64,000 nt of DNA from Candidatus Poseidoniaceae archaeon (GCA_028356125.1 JAOMTZ010000001.1:1-64000); one strand, 5' to 3'; counted from the first letter of the stretch, positions 8,757 to 18,295 are shown. Program-made: numbers and translations. The notes: a model not told the origin generated them from the letters alone.

Positions 8757-10057
8757 TTACCATGAATGACTTGCACCTGTCAAGTGATGACAGGAGCAGT
8801 ATTCAATCTCATCTTGATGAGTTTGCAAAGCGGCTAACTTCAATCATCATTTTGGTAGTGATACTGACAATAGTGTGGTCTATTTCAATCGATGAAATAC
8901 TGCATTACGTGTTATTACAATTAGATCCATGTTCAGAGTCTTGCATCAACATTTTCTCTCCAGATGAATGGGCTGGCACGAGATGGCTAAGCGCATCTCT
9001 GCTAGGATTATTCACGGCCGCTCCTTTTGCAATGGTTCAAGCATATACATTTGCAAGGCCGGGTTTACTTCCTAGTGAAAGAAGAGCATTCGTTTCATGG
9101 ATGGTAATAATGTGGGCTCTTGCATTGTGCTCCCTTGTATTTACTGTAATCAAATTTCTCCCATGGCTATACGCTTATGGTCATTCATTCAACGACGAAA
9201 CAGGACTTGTAGGTCGGTATGATGCCGCAGAAATGCTGCAAATCTCGATTTCAATTGCATGGGCGATTATATTGGTGCTCGCGGCAATGAGCGTAGTTGT
9301 TATTGCAGGCATGTCTAAACTTCTCTGGTCAGGGAACGCTGGCTGGTGGAGATTACGTATTCACGGTTTCATGCTGATGCTTTTGTGGCTCGTAATTCCA
9401 GATGGCTTACCGGGATTATTATTCACCTTGACATTCTTTGCATCAGGACTTGTAGAAATTGCAGGATATAGAGCATTTAGGGCAACCATTCCAATAGGGC
9501 ATGGATTGATGGATTTACTAGATATTGAAGGTGGGAGATTCAGAGTATTGTATGTTGATTGCAGTTGTCATGGGACTGCACCAAGAGTCAGCCCATTGAA
9601 AGGAATGGGGTATGTCTCCTATGAATCAGTTTGTAGAAGTAGTGAACAGCAAGACATGTTATTAGATACTGTGAAAAGATTTGGAGCAGACAAATTAGTG
9701 TTCTCAGGTTGTGTGATCGAATCATTACCTGTAGATTACATCGATTCGTTACGATTCTTGGGTTGCACAACAGAATCGCTAGATTTAGCTCATTTGTCTG
9801 TAGTTCGAACAGATGGGAGTATGATTGACTGTGAATTGGCAATGGCTTGCATTCATGGTCCTTGGAGCGAAGAAAGCGTAAACATACGGTGCACAGATAT
9901 TTTGTCAAAATCAAACTGTAAGACAGTATATTTCGGCGACAATATACCATTCGGACTTAATCTACAGACCAACGAGGCCTGGATTACCAATCCAAGCCTC
10001 TCCCTAATCACCACAATAGAAAAATTAGGCATTGAAATGAATCGATTAAGCAATTGA
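8753..10057 (+). CDS. tatC: TatC-like translocase fused to a C-terminal Cys-rich HdrA/MvhD-like domain
   Basis: LDEFAKRLTSIIILVVILTIVWSI...TAAPFAMVQAYTFARPGLLPSERRAFVSWM resembles TatC; C-terminus VLYVDCSCHG...VKRFGADKLVFSGC. Start overlaps the upstream stop. Confidence 0.65.
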   Translation: MITMNDLHLSSDDRSSIQSHLDEFAKRLTSIIILVVILTIVWSISIDEILHYVLLQLDPCSESCINIFSPDEWAGTRWLSASLLGLFTAAPFAMVQAYTFARPGLLPSERRAFVSWMVIMWALALCSLVFTVIKFLPWLYAYGHSFNDETGLVGRYDAAEMLQISISIAWAIILVLAAMSVVVIAGMSKLLWSGNAGWWRLRIHGFMLMLLWLVIPDGLPGLLFTLTFFASGLVEIAGYRAFRATIPIGHGLMDLLDIEGGRFRVLYVDCSCHGTAPRVSPLKGMGYVSYESVCRSSEQQDMLLDTVKRFGADKLVFSGCVIESLPVDYIDSLRFLGCTTESLDLAHLSVVRTDGSMIDCELAMACIHGPWSEESVNIRCTDILSKSNCKTVYFGDNIPFGLNLQTNEAWITNPSLSLITTIEKLGIEMNRLSN

Positions 10058-10079
10058 TTCATACCTTTTGACAGGATGA

Positions 10080-12146
10080 TTGACTCTGATGCGACCTGTA
10101 GTCGGTTGGCCTATTGCCATCTTCCTATCACTGTTGACAGTGGGTGCGTATCTTAATGGTGAAGCTGTAAATAATTTGGTCGAAGAATATTCTATCACTA
10201 TTGGCGAAGAAGAAGATGAGGGACCATTAGTCGGAATTACAGATGAAGAAAAGTGGTTTGTAGTCTTAATCGACTTCCCCGACCAGCAGGAAGTAGCCAA
10301 TTGTAACCAACAACGAGCCTCAAATATTTTTGATGATGCTGCTGAAGATTACATGCAGCAAGGTATTTCTCCAAACTCTACATTAGAAATTAATTACCAT
10401 GAGCGAATAGTAACTACTGATTTCCCAATGTCTGATTACGGGCATGATGTTAATGGACAAAATGATGTGGGTAGAAACGGAGTCAATCCCAGAATCCTAG
10501 CTCAAGAAATAGTTTTAGAAATCGAGGATGAAGTAGACTGGGATAAATATGATCTCAATGATGATGGTTGGGTTGACCGCTTCCTAATTCTTCACTGTAT
10601 CAAGCCACAGGAAGACGGAGGGGGTTCAAATTCAAGGATTTGGTCTCACTTCTCATCTATTGAAGAGATTGTAGATTTGCCCGATGGAATGAAAATCTCA
10701 CATTACACAATCTCTAGTCAGCATTCTAACAATAATTTTGGCACAGTGATACACGAGATGTACCATCAACTGGGAGCTGCAGATTTGTATCCTGTTGAAG
10801 ATATTACTGTTAACCAGGTTTGGGAGGGTGTTGGAAAATGGGACATCATGGCCCAAGGGAATTGGAATGGAAATGGAGTATGGCCAGCACTACCAACTAC
10901 ACCCAGTATCGAACTTGTAGGTGGAGAACGACACCAAGAAATGCAACTAGACTGGTTGCCAGGAACTAACTGTATAGGCCCTAAAATCAAAATGGAGGGG
11001 CTTTCTGAAGGAGGTACCTCCTTGAAAATCCCTATCGGTGACGAAGAGTATATTTGGATAGAGTACAGAAGTGATTCAGGATATGATTCAAGGCTACCAG
11101 GCAACGGTATTCTTGTATTGCAACAGGATTTAAAATCAGGCGATGTTGATGATAATCTAGTCAATTCGCACCCTGAAAGAGCGTGGTTATTGGTGATTGA
11201 AGCCGATGGTGAACAGAATATGGTCGCAGGTAATAATGAGGGTGAAGCGAGTGACCTATTCTGGGAGAACGACACGTTCGGTGCAGAGGGTGTTACTATC
11301 AGGAATCGGGATGGGATACTAGTTGATTGGACAGCTAAAATTATTATCGAAGATGATTATCCGCACGTTGAATTCTCGTCTACGGAGTGTGGACATATGA
11401 CAGATGTCAACCTACCTGATTTTGGCTCAGTACTAACTATTGATGATAGTATTCCAATCGAAGCAGAATGTGACGGTATTATGTTTGACCTGCAAAGTAG
11501 TGATGGAAGAAACATCGTAGTAGAAGATGGAGAAATAATTTTCCAGCAAACTGGAACAATAGGAGTTATTGGATTGATTACAGGTACTATCTCATGTGAT
11601 TCAGGAACTATTGTTGACGTGAGACATGAATTTGAGATATTTGGAAACATACCAAAAGAAACATCATTTACCAGCAATATCAGATTTAATCAGTTGTCAG
11701 AAATTGAAATACCAATTGAAATTTCGGGAGATGCATCTCAAACTTGGATCATCGGGATAGACGGCCCATTATCGAGAATAGCCACTACTGAAAGTACCAA
11801 GAAAATTTCTCCAGGTTCAACGATCGTGTTGGATATTGACCCGGCTGGTTTGCTAACACCCGGAATGATGGTAAAGGGAGAAGTTATTCTAGCATCTGAT
11901 TCAGGACATCGGTACGCAATAACTGTTGAATTAGAAGCCGAAAGTTCAGAATTATCAACATTTGACAAATACACAAAACCAGCGAATTTAATTCCGATTG
12001 CACTAGCTCTAGCGACACTATGGGTAGTCCTAGGAATTAGTTCACCTACCAGGCAAGTGTCTACGGATGAGCAAGAAATTCCAGTCGTCCCGCTTGAGGG
12101 CGATGACCCATCCTTTGTGGACCCCTTCAGCCAGTCTTACAGATAG
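10080..12146 (+). CDS. M6-family (immune inhibitor A-like) secreted metalloprotease
   Basis: HEMYHQLGAADLYPVE zinc motif (HExxHxxGxxDLY), signal-like N-terminus, C-terminal TM segment. Confidence 0.8.
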   Translation: MTLMRPVVGWPIAIFLSLLTVGAYLNGEAVNNLVEEYSITIGEEEDEGPLVGITDEEKWFVVLIDFPDQQEVANCNQQRASNIFDDAAEDYMQQGISPNSTLEINYHERIVTTDFPMSDYGHDVNGQNDVGRNGVNPRILAQEIVLEIEDEVDWDKYDLNDDGWVDRFLILHCIKPQEDGGGSNSRIWSHFSSIEEIVDLPDGMKISHYTISSQHSNNNFGTVIHEMYHQLGAADLYPVEDITVNQVWEGVGKWDIMAQGNWNGNGVWPALPTTPSIELVGGERHQEMQLDWLPGTNCIGPKIKMEGLSEGGTSLKIPIGDEEYIWIEYRSDSGYDSRLPGNGILVLQQDLKSGDVDDNLVNSHPERAWLLVIEADGEQNMVAGNNEGEASDLFWENDTFGAEGVTIRNRDGILVDWTAKIIIEDDYPHVEFSSTECGHMTDVNLPDFGSVLTIDDSIPIEAECDGIMFDLQSSDGRNIVVEDGEIIFQQTGTIGVIGLITGTISCDSGTIVDVRHEFEIFGNIPKETSFTSNIRFNQLSEIEIPIEISGDASQTWIIGIDGPLSRIATTESTKKISPGSTIVLDIDPAGLLTPGMMVKGEVILASDSGHRYAITVELEAESSELSTFDKYTKPANLIPIALALATLWVVLGISSPTRQVSTDEQEIPVVPLEGDDPSFVDPFSQSYR

Positions 12147-12989
12147 ACTGACACCTTCCCAATTTCTTGGTGAATCTTGTTCCATTTGTAGAAGCCAAGG
12201 AGCATGGTCAACATCTACAGGTGTTGAATAAACTCTCCAACGACAACCATACTTGAACCCAGGCCGCATCAATAGACCACGCGAATTGAGTTCGCCGAAC
12301 AAATCCGTCACTTGATTCTCGACACCATTAATCCAGTTCAATTCGTCATTCCTGAGGAATCGACGTGATAAATGTTCAACACCCAGTAATGGATAATCAT
12401 CCTTTGTTGCAGGCTCAAGAGAACCTTGTGGCTGGATGATACTTAACCGATACATTGTAACATCCATTTCATCATCAATCAATGCAAATTCAGCCAACAT
12501 CCCATCTTTGGAAATTAATTGTGCCCAAGATAATAGTTCACTGATATCCAAATCATCACCTGTTCTTGCCCATCTAACTACAGCCTCTGCATCACCTCGA
12601 CTAGGGTGGGATTCTCGGGACCATCGCAACCACTTGCCATCAACTGGAACGACTTTATCTCCACCCTCCCTAACAACATCAAAAACTACAGATTTGTAAA
12701 CAAAGTTAGCATCTTCAGCTATTCTGTCATCTAACCAGCCATTAGGCAACGGAACATGTCGATTCCAGTGGCAGAACATTATTTCTTCAGCAGTCAAAAG
12801 GACACCACCAGTTACCGGAGTTCCCAATGCTGATTTTTGATGCAGACGATTAGAAATTGGTTCAGGTAAGAACCAAGCGCCATCCCTAAGTTCTGGCTCG
12901 GGATGATTCTTAGATGGTGGACTTTCGGCTGATTGTCCAATTGGACGGGTCTTCCGAACCCTTAGTTTGGGTCTTTTCCCGCCTGACAT
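12042..12989 (-). CDS. endA: tRNA-intron lyase (archaeal splicing endonuclease)
   Basis: LLMRPGFKYGCRWRVYSTPVDVDHAPWLLQ...SVRLAEGVHKGWVIA carries the Tyr/His/Lys catalytic triad context; two-domain length. Confidence 0.82.
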   Translation of the reverse strand: MSGGKRPKLRVRKTRPIGQSAESPPSKNHPEPELRDGAWFLPEPISNRLHQKSALGTPVTGGVLLTAEEIMFCHWNRHVPLPNGWLDDRIAEDANFVYKSVVFDVVREGGDKVVPVDGKWLRWSRESHPSRGDAEAVVRWARTGDDLDISELLSWAQLISKDGMLAEFALIDDEMDVTMYRLSIIQPQGSLEPATKDDYPLLGVEHLSRRFLRNDELNWINGVENQVTDLFGELNSRGLLMRPGFKYGCRWRVYSTPVDVDHAPWLLQMEQDSPRNWEGVSLSVRLAEGVHKGWVIALKRDDWNFLLIRRHLPGR

Positions 12990-13051
12990 ATTAGTCCCAG
13001 AGTGACCAGTCTTATGTGCCTCCCCCCTCCTCCTAACTGTGAGGGAGAAGT

Positions 13052-14011
13052 ATGGTTGATGGTTACCTCGGCACATTGACAACAGAAGAGCGCACTCTTT
13101 TACATCTCTTTGACAACATCCTACCTGAAGGGAATTGGGAAGCCCCCAATACTATCACACAGGCTGGAATTTCTGCTGCTGTCCATGTACAAAGGAAACA
13201 TGTTCCACGTACTTTGAAAAAATTAGAAAACCGTTCAGAATTAATCACTGGACAAAGGCATGTTCCAGGTGCTAGACAAAAGCGCAGAGTGTATGGTCTA
13301 ACACCAGCAGGAAGAGAGCGTGCTGGTGCTTTACGAGATCGAATCCTTGGCCTATTTGTTGATAAAAATGGTCAGAAGGTATTGCTTTCATCATTAAGAA
13401 AAGGGGGTCAAATGACACTCGAACTTGTTTCTCATGTTGATGAAGGAATGGTATTCCATGATAGTGCAGTTATATCCCCGGTATCTAACCCAGAAGGAGT
13501 TGCTTCCTTGGATGCTCAGGCAGGAGAAAACCTCGTGAGAAGAATGCTTGCCAGAGCATGGGAAGATGGTAAAATTACCAAGGATGAACAGCAATTAATT
13601 TCTGAAGTTGTTAATTTTGTAGGAATGCATCCAGACAGAGTCCGGCGGTTATCAGATGAGGCTAGGCGGGCTCAGAACGCCCCTCCTCCTGAGGAAGTTT
13701 ATCTTGATATGCTTAGGCAGGCTCTTGTCGATGGAGAAATTATGCAAGATGAAATTGCACTCTTGAAAACAATGCGAGAGGCATTTGGAATCGACCTTGA
13801 AACACATGAGAAATTGATGACAGATGCTAGAATGGATCCAGTTTTAGATGACTCTACTAAGGCTTACAAAGCCACATTGGTAACTGCTCTGGAAGATGGA
13901 ATGATTACTTCAGACGAAGCAGCAATGCTTGCTACTTTGCGTGACACACTAGGAATTAGCGATTCTCGTCATGCAACACTACTTGCAGAACTTCTCGACA
14001 GAGATGATTGA
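13052..14011 (+). CDS. Winged-helix protein with tandem TerB-like repeats
   Basis: N-terminal wHTH-like region (ISAAVHVQRKHVPRTLKKLENRSEL...KRRVYGLTPAGRERA), then repeats WEDGKITKDEQQLI, LVDGEIMQDEIALL, LEDGMITSDEAAML. Confidence 0.65.
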   Translation: MVDGYLGTLTTEERTLLHLFDNILPEGNWEAPNTITQAGISAAVHVQRKHVPRTLKKLENRSELITGQRHVPGARQKRRVYGLTPAGRERAGALRDRILGLFVDKNGQKVLLSSLRKGGQMTLELVSHVDEGMVFHDSAVISPVSNPEGVASLDAQAGENLVRRMLARAWEDGKITKDEQQLISEVVNFVGMHPDRVRRLSDEARRAQNAPPPEEVYLDMLRQALVDGEIMQDEIALLKTMREAFGIDLETHEKLMTDARMDPVLDDSTKAYKATLVTALEDGMITSDEAAMLATLRDTLGISDSRHATLLAELLDRDD

Positions 14012-14038
14012 AGAACAAGAAGCCCCGGAGGTGAAAAC

Positions 14039-15091
14039 ATGGGAATGAGCGATGTTGAGCACGAGACCCACGACAGGTTGGTAAACCTGCAAACTCAAAT
14101 CAAGAACATGTCTGGCGATGTAGTCTTGGTTGGCGACATCATGTTGGATAGATACATACATGGTTATGCTAACAATCTGAACTCTCGTGCTCCGGTTCCC
14201 GTTCTGAAAGAAACTCACCGGCATGAAGACGTAGGTGCTGCTGCACACGTTGCAAGAGGCTTGGAGAACATCGGACTAGATGCCATATTGTTCGGAGTGA
14301 TTGGAGATGATTTGCCAGGTGAAAGCATTATTGAAGCACTTGAAGAAGAAGAAGTGGATTGTGACGGTATTGCTATTATTGAAGATCGAACTACAACTGT
14401 CAAAACGCGTCTAATCGCAGGAAGAGAATATCTTATTTCGAATCAACAACTAGTTTTGAGATGGGACATTGAAGACGATACTCCAGTCGGTGCTGAAGCC
14501 CATTCGACAATCATGGACCAGGCTGTTAATCGAATCACTACTTCCGATGTCCTAGTAATTTCAGATTATGGACAGGGAGTGGTTACTGACGAAGGCGCAG
14601 CACGTCTGATTAATGCTGCCAAATTAGCCGAGGTTCCAGTTATTTGTGATCCTAAACTTACAGGTCTTCACAGAACAGCGGGAGCAGATTGGGTCATATT
14701 CCAAACCCGTGGATTAGATTTGATGGCAAAGAGAATGGCAAGTAATGATTCTTCAGAAGCTGCTAAAATCCTAATCAAAGAGAACGATTGGAGTAATTTG
14801 GTCGTTCTCCAAGGTGAGAATGGAGTTACAGTTTACACTTCCAATGGTGATGTAATATCTGCACCTTGTACGCTTGCAGAACCACGAGGTATGATTGGAA
14901 TAATCGATGCTGCTGCTGTAGCAGTGGCTGCAGGTGTAAACCTTGGACTGACTGTGGAAGATATTGCGCATCTTGCTAACGCTGCTTGTGAATGCATTAT
15001 GAGTGGCACGCAGAATTTCACATTGACTAGTGATGACCTGGCCAACAGACTAGGCGAAGTTGCTTGGAGTCTACAAATCTCCCAGAGGTGA
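14039..15091 (+). CDS. PfkB/ribokinase-family kinase resembling the HldE/RfaE kinase domain
   Basis: VVLVGDIMLDRYIHGYANNLNSRAPVPVLKETHRHEDVGAAAHVARGLENIGLDAILFGVIGDD aligns by eye with HldE N-terminus. Confidence 0.75.
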   Translation: MGMSDVEHETHDRLVNLQTQIKNMSGDVVLVGDIMLDRYIHGYANNLNSRAPVPVLKETHRHEDVGAAAHVARGLENIGLDAILFGVIGDDLPGESIIEALEEEEVDCDGIAIIEDRTTTVKTRLIAGREYLISNQQLVLRWDIEDDTPVGAEAHSTIMDQAVNRITTSDVLVISDYGQGVVTDEGAARLINAAKLAEVPVICDPKLTGLHRTAGADWVIFQTRGLDLMAKRMASNDSSEAAKILIKENDWSNLVVLQGENGVTVYTSNGDVISAPCTLAEPRGMIGIIDAAAVAVAAGVNLGLTVEDIAHLANAACECIMSGTQNFTLTSDDLANRLGEVAWSLQISQR

Positions 15092-15095
15092 TTCA

Positions 15096-15563
15096 TTGAG
15101 TTACTGGGTTCGCCCAACCACTGCTGATGTCGGCATCAGAGCCTTCGGTAAAAACCGTAATGATCTCCTTAGAGAGATGACACTTGGTATGCAATCTATT
15201 CTGTTGGCACCTAATCAAGATGTTAACTCAATTCAGAGAAAGGTTGCAAGATGGGAGATATCCCATGATGGTGATTTTGACATTCTGATAGTAAAGTGGC
15301 TAGATGAAGTAATTTACAGAGCCGAAGTACATGAAGAATTTTTACTTGAGTGCCAGCCAATGGTTCGAGACGGGATAATCGAAGCACAGGTGTCTTATGT
15401 GTCCAAAGATGAAGTCGAACTGGAAGTCGAAATAAAGGCAGTAACTACCCATGAATTCGCTTTCAGAGAAGTTAAGGCACAGGAAAAAATTCCTTCTGAT
15501 TGGCCAGAAGTACCATCATTCGAGGGTCCCGGATGGTACGGAGATGTCGTCTTTGACATCTGA
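15096..15563 (+). CDS. Archease (RtcB activator family)
   Basis: TTADVGIRAFGKNRNDLLREMTLGM, WLDEVIY, IKAVTTHEF; TTG start preceded by GAGGTGA. Confidence 0.85.
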   Translation: MSYWVRPTTADVGIRAFGKNRNDLLREMTLGMQSILLAPNQDVNSIQRKVARWEISHDGDFDILIVKWLDEVIYRAEVHEEFLLECQPMVRDGIIEAQVSYVSKDEVELEVEIKAVTTHEFAFREVKAQEKIPSDWPEVPSFEGPGWYGDVVFDI

Positions 15564-15980
15564 AGTTGCTAGTATACCAATCAGCAAACCAATCGGTCCA
15601 GCCATCATACAGAATAACAAAACGGGCATTGAGATTTGGATAGGGCGTTCTGCGGCTAACATTCGCATCCAAATATACCTGCCAGCAAATGTATCCATAA
15701 CCAGGAAATGTAACCATGCTAACATTATCATTTCATCAGTAGAAAATAACTCTAATACTATATCAGGAGTTGGCATTTGAGTACCAAGTGAAATCATTAC
15801 ATCAATGAAATTTGGAACCAATAATATTCCATATGATGCGATTAATGGCATTACACAAATTCGTAAGTCGCCAACAATTTTCTTTGTTATATCATGCTGG
15901 GGGAAGAACCACATCATGATCCACATCGGCCCTATGAATAATGAAGAAAACCAAAAAGTAACCACTGCCAAATCATTCAT
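15516..15980 (-). CDS. ABA4-like (DUF4281) membrane protein
   Basis: Four-TM protein with MLAWLHFLVMDTFAGRYIWMRMLAAE, characteristic of the ABA4-like family. Confidence 0.7.
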   Translation of the reverse strand: MNDLAVVTFWFSSLFIGPMWIMMWFFPQHDITKKIVGDLRICVMPLIASYGILLVPNFIDVMISLGTQMPTPDIVLELFSTDEMIMLAWLHFLVMDTFAGRYIWMRMLAAERPIQISMPVLLFCMMAGPIGLLIGILATSDVKDDISVPSGTLE

Positions 15981-16039
15981 GTTAATCAGTTACTACTCTA
16001 TGACTAGGCTTACAAACCCTTGTTTGAAAACTGAAGGAA

Positions 16040-16348
16040 AGTGGGAATCCCGAAGGTGGACCCTCGTATCCAAAGGCCAAATCCACAAGCTTCCTCCGTC
16101 CCGTTACCCCACGGCACCCATGGCCCCAGGTAGGGCTGCTCCGTTCCCGGCCTGACCTGTTCCCCCGGTTATTCATTTCCCGACTCCTTCCGGCTTCGGT
16201 TCGTGACACCCGGGTCACGTGGGGGCGAGACATCGACGTCCGCCTATGGGAACCCATGAACCGGCTGAGCCGCTCCTCGGTGTTCGGACCGCCATTTGCG
16301 ATTTGCGGAAGAGGGCACGCAAACTCCCCTCCTATCCCGGCTTGCCGT
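16040..16348 (-). ncRNA. Signal recognition particle (7S) RNA
   Basis: Minus strand contains CAGGTCAGGCCGGGAACGGAGCAGCCCTACCTG, the SRP S-domain core; 5' part folds like an Alu domain (GAGGGG..CCCTC, then CCGCAAATCGCAAATGGCGG). Strongly GC-rich versus surroundings. Ends approximate. Confidence 0.85.
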
Positions 16349-16378
16349 GAAGCCTAACTGTTTTGAACCCACCGAAGG

Positions 16379-16768
16379 TTATTCATCTGTGGCTTCTTCA
16401 TATTTGGAGGGGCAACTCGTCTTGATGACATCAGCTTCAAAGACCCAAATACCGTCTTTCTGAGTCAGTTTTCCTTCTGCGTAAACTGTTCTATTATCAT
16501 CCAACCCATTGGATACAGAAGCATCGCTAAAATCGACTAGTAATTCTTCTGACACACCATGAAGGATGAAAGTTGAAGTCTCATTATTTATTGAACCATC
16601 AAGAACTTCGCCTCTAATGGCGATTTCACGCCCTTCAAGTTCATCTGGGCTGTCCATTACTTCATCAACGCTTCTAGTAGCCTCAGGCGCCTCTAACAGC
16701 AAAGTAGCGGCTAAAGCGATTGTGAGTACGCCACCGATTAGTAATAGTCTAGTTCGATGTGTGAACAT
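16379..16768 (-). CDS. ccmE: CcmE-like OB-fold heme chaperone, Cys-type (CxxxY)
   Basis: N-terminal TM anchor, OB-fold region IAIRGEVLDGSI...VDFSDASVSNGLDDNRTVYAEGKL, C-terminal SCPSKYE in place of HxxxY. Confidence 0.65.
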   Translation of the reverse strand: MFTHRTRLLLIGGVLTIALAATLLLEAPEATRSVDEVMDSPDELEGREIAIRGEVLDGSINNETSTFILHGVSEELLVDFSDASVSNGLDDNRTVYAEGKLTQKDGIWVFEADVIKTSCPSKYEEATDE

Positions 16769-16769
16769 G

Positions 16770-17900
16770 TCATGCCCTCCTTGCAAGACCTACTGCGTCT
16801 TCAATGTTGGAGATACCGTGTGATTTCAATTTCTTATCTAAGCCATTTACAATCGATTTGATTGCGCTCGCCCCTTGAAAAACCATAGCCGAATAGATTT
16901 GAATTAAACTCGCTCCATTGATAATTTTCTCCCAAGCATCATCGGCATTTGAAATGCCACCTACACCAATTATTGGCCAGTTACCATCGGTATGATCAGC
17001 AATCAATCGTATAACTTGAGTGGAACGTTGACGCAAAGGTCGACCTGAAAGACCACCGGTTTCAAGCATAATACCCTCTTCTTCTGGACGTTCAATCGTC
17101 GTGTTAGTAGCCACTATACCTGCACACCCAAGGCCACGCGCCGTGTCTACAATAGAACGAATCTGCATGTCTTCAAGGTCGGGTGCAATCTTAATCAAGA
17201 CCGGTTTATTGCCAGAGTGTTGTTGTACTGCTTCGATTATTCTTGCCAAATCTTCATCCTTCTGTAGTTCTCTAAGGTTTGGAGTATTTGGTGAAGAGAC
17301 ATTAATTACGAAGCCATCGACATATTCTTGGCATCGTTCTACAGTTTTGGCATAATCGAGATGAGCGTCTTCTAGAGCAGTTATTTTTGACTTCCCCACA
17401 TTAAGAAACAAAGGGACACCAGGCTTCGAGGATTTAGAAAGGTGGCTCGACATTAACTGACTCCCAGGGTTGTTGAACCCCATTCTGTTAACTAAAGCAC
17501 CGTGCTTTCCAGATCTAAACATACGAGGTTTAGGGTTACCAGATTGCTCATGTTCGGTAATACCACCAACTTCAATGAAGCCGAAACCCAAATTTTCCCA
17601 ACCAGGCATTGCTTCGGCTTTTTTATCCATTCCAGCAGCAAGACCTAGAGGGTTAGGGAAATCTAACCCCATACATTTGGAGAAAACATTTCTTGGCCGA
17701 TATATGACACGCAGCATCCACCTTCCAAGGAAAGTGAAAGAAGTAAACCTGAGTCCTAGGAGGGCTCTTGAATGGGCCTTTTCGCTATCCATTAGCGCCA
17801 GCATGGGCCGGACAAGTAGAGAATATCCTAGCCCCATTGACCACTCGTTACCAAGGGCATCCTTCAAATCTTGCCCTATCGTGGGCTTCAGAGTGGACAT
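16770..17900 (-). CDS. pyrD: Dihydroorotate dehydrogenase (quinone-type)
   Basis: NPLGLAAGMDKKAEAMPGWENLGFGFIEVGGIT; NVSSPNTPNLRELQ; IGVGGISNADDAWEKI. Start uncertain. Confidence 0.93.
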   Translation of the reverse strand: MSTLKPTIGQDLKDALGNEWSMGLGYSLLVRPMLALMDSEKAHSRALLGLRFTSFTFLGRWMLRVIYRPRNVFSKCMGLDFPNPLGLAAGMDKKAEAMPGWENLGFGFIEVGGITEHEQSGNPKPRMFRSGKHGALVNRMGFNNPGSQLMSSHLSKSSKPGVPLFLNVGKSKITALEDAHLDYAKTVERCQEYVDGFVINVSSPNTPNLRELQKDEDLARIIEAVQQHSGNKPVLIKIAPDLEDMQIRSIVDTARGLGCAGIVATNTTIERPEEEGIMLETGGLSGRPLRQRSTQVIRLIADHTDGNWPIIGVGGISNADDAWEKIINGASLIQIYSAMVFQGASAIKSIVNGLDKKLKSHGISNIEDAVGLARRA

Positions 17901-18276
17901 GAATGACCCCCGGTGGCCATCCCTTAGAGAGGCAGCAAGGAGATTCCTAAGAGAAGATGGTTGTATTTTGTCTGTTGATGCCACAAATACCAAAGATGCG
18001 TGGTCATTAATTCAGTTGATTTCAGATCACATTCCTTCCAAAACATCACTCCCAAATGTCATCGAAGGTGATTTCCAAATAATCGGTATGGCAGATTTTG
18101 GCGCCGATGAACCTGATGTGGAGGTTTGTTGGGTACCGCTTTGTAACTGGGCTGATTTCTTTGAGCAAGTTACAGACCTTCTTGAAGCCGGATATCCAGG
18201 TTGCATAGGTTGTGCGGGTCCAGGGGCAGAAGGGGAGTGGAATGAGACCGCTCGGAGAAGACAATTTATTCGCTAA
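17899..18276 (+). CDS. Hypothetical protein
   Basis: MNDPRWPSLREAARRFLREDGCILSVDATNTKD...EGEWNETARRRQFIR; open frame divergent from pyrD. Confidence 0.55.
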   Translation: MNDPRWPSLREAARRFLREDGCILSVDATNTKDAWSLIQLISDHIPSKTSLPNVIEGDFQIIGMADFGADEPDVEVCWVPLCNWADFFEQVTDLLEAGYPGCIGCAGPGAEGEWNETARRRQFIR

Positions 18277-18295
18277 AAAAATTCCATAATTTTTA

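Noticed and set aside
15982-16257. Minus-strand ORF of 91 aa in the GC-rich island
   Set aside because: It lies on the SRP RNA; the Arg-rich translation reflects RNA sequence, not coding.
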